Shown here: one piece after another, positions 11,918-22,600 of the stretch
Position numbering within the stretch: the first letter of the stretch is position 1
Layout: the number at the start of each line of letters is the position of its first letter
Source: Thuidium tamariscinum
Taxonomy: Eukaryota; Streptophyta; Bryopsida; Hypnales; Thuidiaceae
NCBI GenBank assembly: GCA_947034885.2
Contig: OX344754.2
Span: forward strand, 18,184,501 to 18,248,500
DNA length: 64,000 nt
Direction of reading: 5' to 3'
Notes under the pieces: model-generated
What the model was told of the DNA's origin: nothing
Seen by the model: the letters and a program-made list of their open reading frames with translations, nothing else
Databases searched by the model: none
Program-made: the position numbers and the translations under genes

Positions 11918-12991
11918 ATGGCGGGGAGAAACACAGCGGCTGCCTTTCTCCTCATTCTTCAGATTTGGGAATCCCTCATCGATGGCAAGTACATGCAAGA
12001 AGCGTCCCAATACAAAACCCCGCGGTGCCCAACTTGCAAATCGTCCAAAGACTGCAACAACTACTTCTGCCTCCAGTGCAAGACTGGAGGCTTGTGTCCC
12101 GTAGTCTTCCGCAGAGACCATGAGCATCATCACCATCCCTGGTTGCAGGTGCGCCTCTTCACAAAACGATACTCTGTTCTCGCGAAGGATCTCGCGCACT
12201 TCATCAGCGAGGAGGGGTTGAAGCACATTCACACGATAGCAGACAAGCGGCATGGCGGGGAGAGGCATTGTAACCTGAGCAGCAAGAGCGGTGCGGAGTC
12301 CAGCAGTTCGTCCAACATCGCTCGAGCTCAGGCTCAAGTGCGGGCGGCGACAGGAAAGAAGCGTTGCCGAGGTTGTATGGCCAGCATCATCAGGTCACAG
12401 ATTCCAACAGGAACGTTTGCTGTGTGTTCGTTGCAGTGTTTGATAAAAGTTGCGATCGAGCGGAGGGAGTGGGATTTGTTGGCGATGAGAAGTGGTGTGA
12501 TGGAATTCATGAGCCCTCCACTCACGTACAGTGAGAAACTGTCAAGAGCACAACGCAAGCTCGACGTCACCCCAACAGCGAAACCCATAGACCGGCCTCC
12601 CCCATCGCCACAAGTTGCGACTGGAGATTCTCCAATGCTTGAAACTCATGAGATTGCAACAGCGACACCGGTAGTTGAGGCTCCCCCATTGCCGCAAGCG
12701 ACGGGAGATTTTTCGATGCTTGAATTCGACAAGGAGCTTTCAGAAGAAATCGAGGCTCTGACTCTCTCATTTGCACCGGTGAGCGACAGTGATCTAATGC
12801 TTGGTCCCCCTCTAGAACCATTCTTCGGTGAAGCTCTCCTGCTTCTACCAACGACCGAAGATTTCTCAGTGATTGAGCTCCCTGCGTGGCCTGCAGAGCC
12901 ACCCGAAGCTGAGACTCTCGCACTCCCACCGTCTGAATTTCAAGACTTCGACGACGACAGCAGTGAGTGGGCAGACATGTTATTTATTTAG
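11918..12991 (+). CDS. PLATZ-family zinc-binding transcription factor
   Basis: A plant-specific PLATZ protein of 357 residues in one coding exon; the family comprises zinc-dependent, A/T-rich-DNA-binding nuclear regulators. The start is the ATG right after ATTTCAG at 11911-11917, which looks like the acceptor of a 5' UTR intron; an in-frame ATG at 11888 lies before it. The first 170 residues hold the domain: CPTCKSS, NNYFCLQCKTGGLC, a His-rich DHEHHHHPWLQVR stretch and a distal CRGC...CSLQC pair. Compared with typical members, the first C..H ligand pair is C..C here and the usual C..C after FCL.C is degenerate (LCPVV). The C-terminal half is Pro/Glu/Leu-rich with a loose repeat (ATGDSPMLE, ATGDFSMLE, TTEDFSVIE) and an acidic tail (DFDDDSSEWADMLF) that could be an activation region (inference). 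A second copy begins at 229. Confidence 0.85.
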   Translation: MAGRNTAAAFLLILQIWESLIDGKYMQEASQYKTPRCPTCKSSKDCNNYFCLQCKTGGLCPVVFRRDHEHHHHPWLQVRLFTKRYSVLAKDLAHFISEEGLKHIHTIADKRHGGERHCNLSSKSGAESSSSSNIARAQAQVRAATGKKRCRGCMASIIRSQIPTGTFAVCSLQCLIKVAIERREWDLLAMRSGVMEFMSPPLTYSEKLSRAQRKLDVTPTAKPIDRPPPSPQVATGDSPMLETHEIATATPVVEAPPLPQATGDFSMLEFDKELSEEIEALTLSFAPVSDSDLMLGPPLEPFFGEALLLLPTTEDFSVIELPAWPAEPPEAETLALPPSEFQDFDDDSSEWADMLFI

Positions 12992-13183
12992 ATAGAGTCT
13001 GGTCCGTCGGAGGAGCCATGCATGCAGCCTTGGTGTCTGTAAATCTAAAAAGTGTTGTTTTAATAAGCATCTGAGCATGAGTCCTATGCTTGGACACCTT
13101 TGTGACTTGCTGGGTTTTGCTGGCAATATGACTGTCAGAAGATTGCAGTGCAACTTGGTGTGAAATGTTTTGGAAATCATATG

Positions 13184-13209
13184 AATAAACTATGAATCTT
13201 TGAAATAAA
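13184..13209 (+). terminator. Possible poly(A) signals of the PLATZ gene
   Basis: Two AATAAA hexamers (13184-13189 and 13204-13209) lie about 190-220 bp past the stop codon, a usual distance for a plant 3' UTR. This rests on the motif only. Confidence 0.4.
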
Positions 13210-13297
13210 CTTCAACCTCACGTAAGCAGTTGTTGACTTTTCATGGGCACCATCCCATTGGTAACCTGTCATTGTTGGCCATTCACAACTTGGGGCA

Positions 13298-13396
13298 TTT
13301 CTGAGTTTCCTGTTTCATTTTTCCCTCACACAATTGCAAGGAAAAGTCACAGAGTTCTTGCTCACAAGGAAAAGTGAAACAGGGAAACTCAGGAAA
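13298..13396. repeat. Hairpin-forming inverted repeat downstream of PLATZ
   Basis: The arms TTTCTGAGTTTCCTGTTTC and GAAACAGGGAAACTCAGGAAA pair almost perfectly across a loop of about 45 nt. It could be a short element remnant or a 3'-end structure. No target duplication is visible. Confidence 0.6.
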
Positions 13397-14094
13397 AACC
13401 CCTATGATTACAATTATAAGTTGCAACTCATAACCTTCTTTCCTTTCAACTTGCTTCCTATTCAATCATGAAAATCAAAGGTTGTGATTGAAAGATGTAC
13501 AACCAGTTATGTAGGATACATATTTGTACGATACATACCGCGGCTCATCAGTTATCTAATACATATATATAATTCGTCACATAAACCTTTTAGGTATATA
13601 TGTTTGTCTCTGTTTATAAGGGTTGCAATTATTTAGCTGTGGTTACATTCTTGACTACCGCAAGCATGTAGAGTTTGTTCCAAAAACTTTTCTATCGTTG
13701 AAGAAGGGATCAGTTGGGCAAGGAAACAAAGCCGCTCGTTACACTATTAGGAATCAACTTTTCATTTGCAGTTGGAAGTCTGTGCTTTTCAAGTGTCTTT
13801 GACAGATTTTGTATTCGGTTTTCATTTGCGTTGTTAGCAAGTCATATTTGACTCTGAATGTATTGACAAAATCCTGATGTTATTCATTGCTTCAAATGTT
13901 GGTGCATTTCAATGCTTGTTTATGTGGACTACCGACAGAGAGGGTTGCAACACAAGGTTCGTCGTGGTAAGAGTTTCAAAACTTTTTACAATGACTGGCT
14001 TCTGATGGCTTGTAGAATGGATGAACCATTTTCTACAGTGTGTAGTGATGTGTGTGTAATTACTTGAATTAAATCACCTCTTCATCAAATGTAG
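13397..14094. other. Intergenic DNA, nothing recognised
   Basis: Moderately AT-rich unique-looking sequence after the PLATZ 3' end. I see no gene, RNA gene or element termini in it. Confidence 0.4.
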
Positions 14095-14375
14095 TAAGGT
14101 GGGTACACCTAAAAGTGCCACTTATTCTTATTGTGCCTAGTTCCTGTTATCATGCTGTTTAGATTTTTTTTTATACAGTCTTGTTGGCAAGTGAAAGCAT
14201 GTTCCAATGCACCAAAGAACAAAGAATTTGGATACCATATGCAAAATTTATTAACAGTCAAAGTTTGTTTTTGAAAGCACCATCTACAGTCTGGGTACAT
14301 GACTGATTTTGAAAATGTATGCATATTGTAGATAGTGCTTTAAGGTCAAGTGCCATTTTGGGTGTACCTACCTTA
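14095..14375 (+). mobile_element. Short inverted-repeat element, TAAGGTAGGTACACC family, copy 1
   Basis: The ends read TAAGGTGGGTACACCTAAAA and TTTTGGGTGTACCTACCTTA, about 280 bp apart. A second inverted pair lies inside (CACCATCTACAGTCT and ATTGTAGATAGTGCT). Related copies are at 31920-32166, 40423-40699 and 49134-49414. The outer TA may be a Tc1/mariner-type target duplication. The element is non-coding. Confidence 0.75.
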
Positions 14376-15892
14376 ATGTCAACTGAAATGGGAAAGTTTC
14401 AAGAAAGCTTTAGACACTAGCTTGCCAAGAACTGGTCTCAAATCTCGAAATAGGGTACTAAGTTTAGGGCATCCATAATCCTATTGTGCGTATTTCTAAT
14501 TGATCTTCTTCTTCAAGCATGAAAATTCTTTGATATTCATGCTACTATCTGGTTGATGAATTTCTATGCATTTTCTAACATGTGTAAAATGCATGTGATT
14601 GTCTAGTTAAGCCTTTAGCATAATAGCAATCCTCATTCAATGTCCAATTTATGAACAACATTGATATTTTTTAATTTATTTCTCATTATTGGTAGAATGA
14701 AAGTCATCCTAATTTGTGAAGATACATTATCAAGTTGTTGTCCTATCTAATGGTTGGATTTGATGTTATTAGAGTGCATATTTTTCTAAAATTACAAAAT
14801 TAATGTGGAAGTATGTCAAGTGGTTGATGAAGCCAAATTGCATTGAATCTAAGTCAAAATTAGATTTGCAAAAAATAAGTCTTATATTTAAAGAACACAA
14901 AGATTTCAAAAATTCATTGTGTCAAACTCATTTCAAATCCATTTGAACAAATTTTATTCAAAAAATGATTATTTTTTTTTATAATCAAATTTTTAAGGAT
15001 TTAAAAAATTTTCCTTTCAAGATTTGTATGAAAATATTGCAAATAGCATTAATGAGTCTTACTATATGAATGGAATCTAAAACTGAAGATTTAATACTTT
15101 TATTTGTTTATTAATTTCAATTTATTCTTCCAAATAGTACTTTATGATATTTTTTCTCAAATCATCAATTCTAGATAACACTTTGTACTTTTAGGTATTA
15201 ATGAACTATTGTATACAATATAAATTGAATTTGAATCCACAATTCTAAAGTGATTATAAAGTATATTGAAGTAACAATTGTTTTGAAATCTTTTTGTCTA
15301 TCATTCATTTATTTTAAGTTTGGATTTGTTGTTCCAACTAATTAACTTTTTCTATTTAGAAAGTGTGGTTTTCATATACCAAGTGGCATGTAGCAACTAC
15401 ATTTGCTCCAATTCATGTGTCCATTGAACTTCTAATTAATATGCATTGATTTTAGCATTTCAAAATTCAAAAATCTTTAATTATTCTACATTGAGTATTG
15501 ATGATTAGTAGGAGGCTTATTCCAATATTAAATAGATTTTGAGATGAATAATATGAATATTAGAAGAGATAGCTTACTATTCAATTTTTGTCCTCGGATC
15601 TTCACCAAAATGGCCAAAGTAGACATTCAATTGAGTGAAGGTTAAAAATAGTAAACTAATTTTAAGAAAATTGAAAAAAATACTCAACATCTAAAACTTT
15701 TGTATGCACCTTCATTCCAAATTTCAAGCCAAACGAACAAATTATGCAAAAGTTATGTGCAAAAAATTATTTGTTGGAGGTCAAGGGGATAAAAAATAGG
15801 CCACAAGAGTTTCTCGCAATCACCCCTCTTTTTGACCATTTAGTAATCAATGACCAAAATGAAATTTTTTTTACTAATGTAATGATTAATCA
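14376..15892. other. AT-rich intergenic DNA
   Basis: No gene, RNA gene or paired termini recognised. The sequence is strongly AT-rich, with long A and T runs. Confidence 0.4.
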
Positions 15893-16034
15893 AGGGGTGT
15901 TTCACACTACAATTGTCTAAGTCAAGAGGCCATGGTTTTTTACAAATCTGATTGGTGAAAATCATGATTTCTAAAATCTTATTGGTGGAATCAACAGACT
16001 CTTGACTTGGACGGCCTTAGTGTGAAATGCCCCT
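15893..16034. mobile_element. Small inverted-repeat element (142 bp)
   Basis: The left end AGGGGTGTTTCACACTA and right end TAGTGTGAAATGCCCCT pair, as do the subterminal AAGTCAAGAG and CTCTTGACTT. The central part has a short direct repeat (TGATTGGTGAA, TTATTGGTGGAA). I cannot identify a target duplication, so the superfamily is open. Confidence 0.6.
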
Positions 16035-18417
16035 AACATTGTGAGCTTGCAATAACAAATATCAAGTTCAAGACTGTGGTGCCAAATATTTAATTTAAGT
16101 CCAAAATAATTTCAACACTTAGAATATCATTTTTTGAAAAATTTGGCAATATATTAAAAAAATAATCAAAATATATAAGGATAATCTCACATTGTTCCAA
16201 ACAGTCACCACCAAGTAAGGTGAATACAAAAAGTTGTAAATACAAAATATATGTACAAATGGGGTGGTAGGAGGTATAGCAACCTACGTAGGATATGTAA
16301 ATTAGGATTAATTGTAGCATCTCAATTATTTATAGTTAAGCCAAGAGTAGGAAGTTTTTTTAAAGTATATTTTTAGAATTCATTTAGACATAGTAGAATC
16401 ATTTTTTCTAATCACCTCTAAACTAAAAAAATTTAGTTAATCAAGGCAAATTTAATTTCTAAAAATTTAATTTGATATTTCAAGTCTCTATTCAAAAGTT
16501 ATGGAAAGAGTTATGGACAAAATTCAAAGATGGTTGGAAGGAACATTTTTTTTTACATTTTCAAACATCCTCTCTAAATTTTATCTATAAATTTTTATTA
16601 AAGGCTTGAAATATCAAATGGGCTTTTAGAGATGAAGGTTACTTTGATCTTTCAATTCTATTGAGTTCAAAGTTTTTAGAAAAAGTTATTCTCCTATGCC
16701 AAAATGAGGTCTAAAGATCCACATTGAACACAATTCTTGCATTTTGACAATAAATGGTCAAGCTATTATTGTCAAATTGTCCCATACCTTTTGAGGATTA
16801 ATGATGGACAATGGATTTCATTATAAAATTAACCTCTCTACCCACCATCATAACATTGTTAACCAAAATTGGAGGGCTTTTTTCCTTCCCAAGGAAAAGG
16901 GAGCCTAGTACTATTGAAACTTTTGTATTTATTGTTGAGTCAAATACCACACCTACTTACAATGTGACAAAAAGTGGCATACCACCTAAGTCAATTAATT
17001 AGCTCCCCCCCTCTTCTCTCAAAAAATTTACAAGCCATTGATTTAAAAAACAAACAAACAAACTTACCTTTGTAATCACCAGTGATTTCTCGAAAATTCC
17101 CAAGCCATTGATCATGTAAGATATAATTTGAACCGTTCATATATGGATACGAATACGGATACTCTACATGTGCTATACAATTATACGAATTTGGTCCAAA
17201 TACTATTCAGATACGAATACATGTTCAAGTACAAATATGAATACATATACGAATACATATACAGGAACACATATTCCATAACATTTGTCAATCAAGTTGG
17301 TTTCAAGAAATTATAAGAGGAGAGGGGGGAGGGAGGGAAATGAAGGCTTAAAAGTTAAAAAGTTAAAAAAAAATTTGGGTGCACATTGATTGTGCACCCA
17401 AAAAAAATTAAAATTTTTAAATTTAAAATTCTTTGGCCTGTAAGAACATGCCAAGTATATTAAATCCAATTAAAAATTTTAAGTTTCTTAGAAGTGGCAG
17501 TAACTGCCAATCCACAAATCTCCTATTCACAACACATATTGGCCAAATTTTACTTTGAGCCAACTATTAGTATTGATTATGTTATAATTAAATTCCTTTG
17601 AGACATCTAAGGAAGGATTATACCTTCTTGAAAGGGGAAGCTTTACAACCAATGAATGATAGTATGAATCTTTCTAAATGTCAATGAAGTATTCCTTTCA
17701 AACTTCCCATCAAATTATTTTTGACAATAAGTGGTCAAATGACTTATTAGCAAATAACTCAATAAATTCCTTCTTTTATTGAATTTTCTCAACTTTACTT
17801 TGGCAAAATATTTTTACATTTATTTGTAGATTTGGTTGTTTGGTCCCAAAATTAGAAGAAAAATTTGTCATCTTAGATAGAATTTAGTTTTTAGCTGAAC
17901 TTGTTATTTAAATATGGTTGAATCATTACATGTAAATTATTCACCATGAGTAATAAGTGACCAAAGAAGACAAGTTCATAGTAATGTAATGATTGATTAG
18001 TATTGTATGTTTGCAATATACTTATTATATGCAATTAACTTGACTATTTATTTGAATGTCTTAAAAACCCTTATAGTTGTCTTTTGGTGCACCCACACAA
18101 GCCCAATGGTTGGAGCAATAAATGCTTAGCGCTCTTGTACAATTCATCACCTCGTCAACAACTACAATCCTCCATTGCAAATCCCAACAATAGAGTTGTA
18201 ACAATACTATACAATATATATCAACTCTTCTTCTAATTAGTATTTTAAAGACTTTCTAATTATGTTGATTTTTGTCAAAGTTTAATTTGCAATGTTCTAT
18301 GTTGTCAAACTATCTCTTCTATGAAAAATTAGTCTTCTTCTAGAGAGTCAAATTGCCTTTTTTACATTGACTTGTATTCTCAAAGCACAAGCCTTGGATT
18401 GTCACTTCTAATATATA
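16035..18417. other. Intergenic DNA with degenerate repeats
   Basis: About 16430-16750 resembles the interior of the CACTA elements (compare 46750-46960 and 57660-57850: AAAAGTTATGG, CTTGAAATATC, TTAGAGATGAA), so it is probably an old fragment. At 17140-17280 there is a degenerate array of ATACGAATAC and ATACATATAC units. A perfect 12-bp hairpin (TTTGGGTGCACA, 5-nt loop) is at 17374-17402. No gene recognised. Confidence 0.45.
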
Positions 18418-18675
18418 GTAGGACCTAATTCATTTACAAATTGCCTATTGTGCAATTCAAAGAATTTTGCGTAGTATAGAATAGAATTGGTATTTTTTGT
18501 CTCATATAATTAGCATTCAATTTTGCTTTGGTGAAAGTGAAATTGGGTAGGCTTGATTGGAATTGCACTAAAATTGAGTATTTATTATGCAAGACAAAAA
18601 TTCCAAATATTTTCTTTACTATGTAAAAAATTTGAATGGCACAACAAGTAATTTTGTAAATGAATTAGACCCTAC
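18418..18675. mobile_element. Inverted-repeat element (258 bp)
   Basis: The ends GTAGGACCTAATTCATTTAC and GTAAATGAATTAGACCCTAC are inverted matches of about 24 bp. The interior is AT-rich and non-coding. A target duplication is not clear. It has the form of a MITE whose superfamily I cannot name. Confidence 0.6.
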
Positions 18676-19062
18676 CATACAATTTCCACACTTGGAATTG
18701 AACTTTATAGTACTTAGAGCACAAATCTTTCGGAATTTTGCTTGTAATCACTAAGAAATTTATAACTAAAATTGCTCTCTATAGATTATTACTCTCAATG
18801 TCACTTTTCAATATAATTCCACAATAGTGAAAAATCCTTGTGAATGTTTTTTAATCTTCAATTTACAAATACATAATATATAACAAGAACATACTTTTCC
18901 AACTTCTAGGGTAATAACCTATACAATATAGGGTCAAACTATGTTCAACAACATTCAAGAATGCAACCCTCCAATAGAGAGAATATTGGACGAAACCCAT
19001 GCAAGTTAAATGATAATGAACTAGCCATAAATAAATCATCATTTGCATCATCTCTAGTATAA

Positions 19063-19243
19063 CATTCAATAGGGTGCAATAGCACTACCTTGGCTTTTTA
19101 GTGATGGTGTGAAATATTCCACATCCAACAACCTTCAATAGTAGCTAATTGGATAGGTGAAAGATGCAAGGGATGTTGAGTATGCAATATTCCACACCAT
19201 CATTGTAGAGCCAAAAAGCAAAGCCCATGCTTGCTATTGAATG
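19063..19243. repeat. Foldback element downstream of the mannosidase gene
   Basis: A 181-bp imperfect foldback. CATTCAATAG...GGCTTTTTAGTGATGGTGTG on the left pairs with CACACCATCATTG...GCTATTGAATG on the right. It lies about 410 bp beyond the mannosidase stop codon, so it could be in or near the transcript's 3' end. Confidence 0.55.
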
Positions 19244-19653
19244 CTATGAGGTGCCCTCCTCTAAAAAATGAGTTTCAACCAGCGGAGAAATTTAACGAAT
19301 GCCAGCTCAAAGAAATCAAACACTCACACGCAAACTGAAGGACACCTTCACCTTCATCAATAGCAACCAGCAACCTCACTTCCACAGCACATCCATTTCA
19401 GGGAACGGATCATGGATCAATCCGAAGTCAGCCCAAGGGCCATCACAAGCCAGGCCATAGAATGTGACAACAAGTTTCAGTCGTATTGAATAGGAGTATG
19501 AAAATAAGTACATGGATACTCAACTTATTGTATTTAAAATTCAACACAAACCCAGTCACTGCTTCTTACAAAGTAGACAACTCCAGAGCCATAGGAGGAT
19601 TTCGGAGGCCTTTGCAAGACCGCAAATTCCCGGACTCTGGGCTATTCATGTAA

Positions 19654-22600
19654 TCAGTCCTGAGAATCAAGCAGAGTGTCAGCAACGTTCCAACCCCTCA
19701 AGAGGAGTTTCGGACGAACGTGCTTGTTACGCACCTTGAAGGAGATTTTTACATTGAAAGCTTCCTTGGGGACCAAGGAAAACCAGTTGTCGGAGTAGGT
19801 GACAGGCAGGATGCGATTCTCCAGAGCTTCAGAATCAGCAGCTGCGTCAATCACTGTGAAGTAGAGCCCAAACGCAACCACTGGATTCATGTTTGCAACT
19901 CGGACATTGAAGTTGTAGTTGCAGGAGTCGACACTGTTCGCACTACAAGTGATCACGGTCGTAATGGGAACCTTGGAGATTCGAAACTCCCTTGCCAGTT
20001 GGGTGTAGCTACCACCCACAGGATGCAACCAGTAGAAGTTTCTGGAAATTAATTTTCCAGATGAGCCGAGGCATTTTAGTAATAGGAAATACATGGGGTG
20101 ATCGTTGATGGACGTAAACAAAGGGACGTTACCAACTGTGCTGGTGGTCTTTGCAGGAACACCAAGGCCCTTGAATTTATGGGAATATGGATTCTCACCG
20201 TTTACATCAAACACTGAAGCCTCCACAACAGAATCAGGCAAGGATTCTCTCCTTGTGTTCACAATCTGCAAAAAGAAGACAGGTAACTTAAACCTCCATG
20301 GAACCCATATTTGTAATGGTGGCACGTACACATTGAAAGAGCATGGTTATATGAGCCGGTCATTTAATCCTTGTTTAGTGTTACATTTGACACGCTTAAT
20401 TGAGAGCGTGATTGAACAAGATTCAAGCATTAGGGTTATGTCCCGTAAGGTGAAAGTAGAGCTTAGTTATGGAAATAACATGCCAAGCCAAAGCAAAGTA
20501 GCATTGATAACAACTGAGTGTTTGACCTCAAAGAAATTGAATTGAATTTCCACAATTGCAGAGCACCAAAGCAAAGTAGCATTGATAACAACTGCAAGTT
20601 TGATCTCAAATGAATTGAATTGAACTCCCATAATTGCAGAGCACCGTCTGTACCTCAACATCATAGGTGAGAAGGTTCAACTGGACATGCACACTTTCGC
20701 AAGCACTCCGCAAGCCAAAAAAGGCTCCTGTCTGGTCAAGCAGGAAATCGTACATCTGGCCTCGCAGACCTGGCCAAGGGTTTTGAGTTTTCCATAGTAT
20801 CACCCCCGTGTACTTTGTCCACATCCAAGAATTCCAGCCCTCTATTAATGCTCGATACTGAACATAATTTACAAGCTGTGCCTGCAGGAAGTCAATTCCA
20901 CGATTAGAAAAAATGAAAGGGATTTCATTCGGTGCATTTGGATACTTCAAGAATTCATAGACATACCTTTTCACAAAAATCATCGAGGCCATTGTATACA
21001 CCAAATGCTTCAATTTGCCCCGGTACAAGTTTCTGCGCATCTGCGTAAGGGATGTATTTGTGATAATCCCACGTCTCATTTGGGTACTCTCCATTCAAGC
21101 AAATGGGAGGATCCCAAGCTTCAGGTGGCATGGTGGCACGAATAGTCTCAGCCTTTGGAACCCCAACGTTGCCAATCTCTGGGTTAAATGCATATGGATA
21201 ATAATCTTTTTCAAAGAACTTTTCTGGCACTTGAATCCCATAAGGGCCATCTCGGAACAAGCCATTCCCAGCCGCAATACCCTCCCACAACGAACCTTCA
21301 AAGCACGACATCATGATAATTATTAAATCTCATTAATGATGTGCAATGACAACCTAATTCAGACTAGAGAAGACGTAATTCACATACAAAACACATTTAT
21401 TTATAATAATTAGGCGGGGTGACCTGATTCGACTCCATGTGGGTAAATTTGACACTGCCAATCTGTGCTGGTCATGCAATTTATGAACTAAAATTGCAGA
21501 AAATGAAAAAACAGGTTTATTATTGGCATTAGTTCTGCTGCATTTGGAAGAAATACAACATCTCAATCTATCCAAAGGCTCATCTGAAAGATTAGAAACA
21601 TATATGCTTCTGAATAGAAACTACCTTTGATGTACAGTCGTGTGCCATCTAAATAAGTGCTTGGGTTTTCATTCTCGGGCGCGATTTTCAACTTCTTTTC
21701 AAGTGATTCGTTGATGTCTTCAGCTGGATGTTGCTCATTCCCTCCACACCAAAGGGCCAGACTTGCGTGGTTGCGTAAAAGCTTAATTGTGTCGTCTGCG
21801 CAAGTGAGAAAGAGGTTGTGGTCGAGTGGCCAATCTGGGTCAGAGGGTTCTACCCCTCGTCCATTGCAGTCACCTGTTACCCAGAATTCCTGCCACACCT
21901 ACAAGTATATAAAATGCAATTAAACCTTTTTACTTCAAAAATGCTGTTAGATTGCAAAAATTTCCAACAGAAGAATCGACAGAAAAATAAAGTTCAATAG
22001 TACCAAGACTCCACGCTTGTCACACGCAGTGTAGAATTCTGGCCGCTCAGCAAGGGCACCGCCCCATATACGTATCATATTCAAATTCATGTCTGCATGG
22101 AAATTCACTTCCGTCTCATACCGATCCTTCGAAAGGCGAAGTAAACCATCTGAGACTATCCAATTGCCCCCTCTGATATATACTGGCTCTCCATTGACCG
22201 TGAACTTCCTATATTCAGGACCACCAGTATTAGATAGCTGCAAATAGACAATCAAGATACAGATTTTGCCCACACGATATGCAGCATTCATTTCAAAACG
22301 AAAATTACAGAAACATAAAGCAAACTCATATCTTGCTCAAGTAGACTATATTTCTGTGCATTCACGTTGCATTCTGTTCAGATTACATGCCTTAAATGCA
22401 AAAAATTTCATTCCAAAAACCTCGATCCTGATCTATCTGTTTTTACTTCACCGCTAATATAGGATCTAATATAGGACATCTATATCTTTCTGCACGAAGT
22501 CCTCCCATAAGCAAAAGATTTGATCGAGGGGTTTAGGCCTTAAGAAAAATCTGTGATAACCACAGGTTGGCACCCTGATATGCTGAGATGTACATGCCAA

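Larger units (their letters stand above)
5985..12146. repeat. Right arm of the large inverted repeat
   Basis: Reverse complement of 1-4170, lengthened by transposons absent from the left arm (6636-8938 and 9379-10312). The end at 12146 is set by the window edge on the other arm, not by a visible breakpoint, so the repeat may continue through the PLATZ gene. The distal part (11641-12146) is nearly identical between arms while the part near the centre is clearly diverged. Confidence 0.9.
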
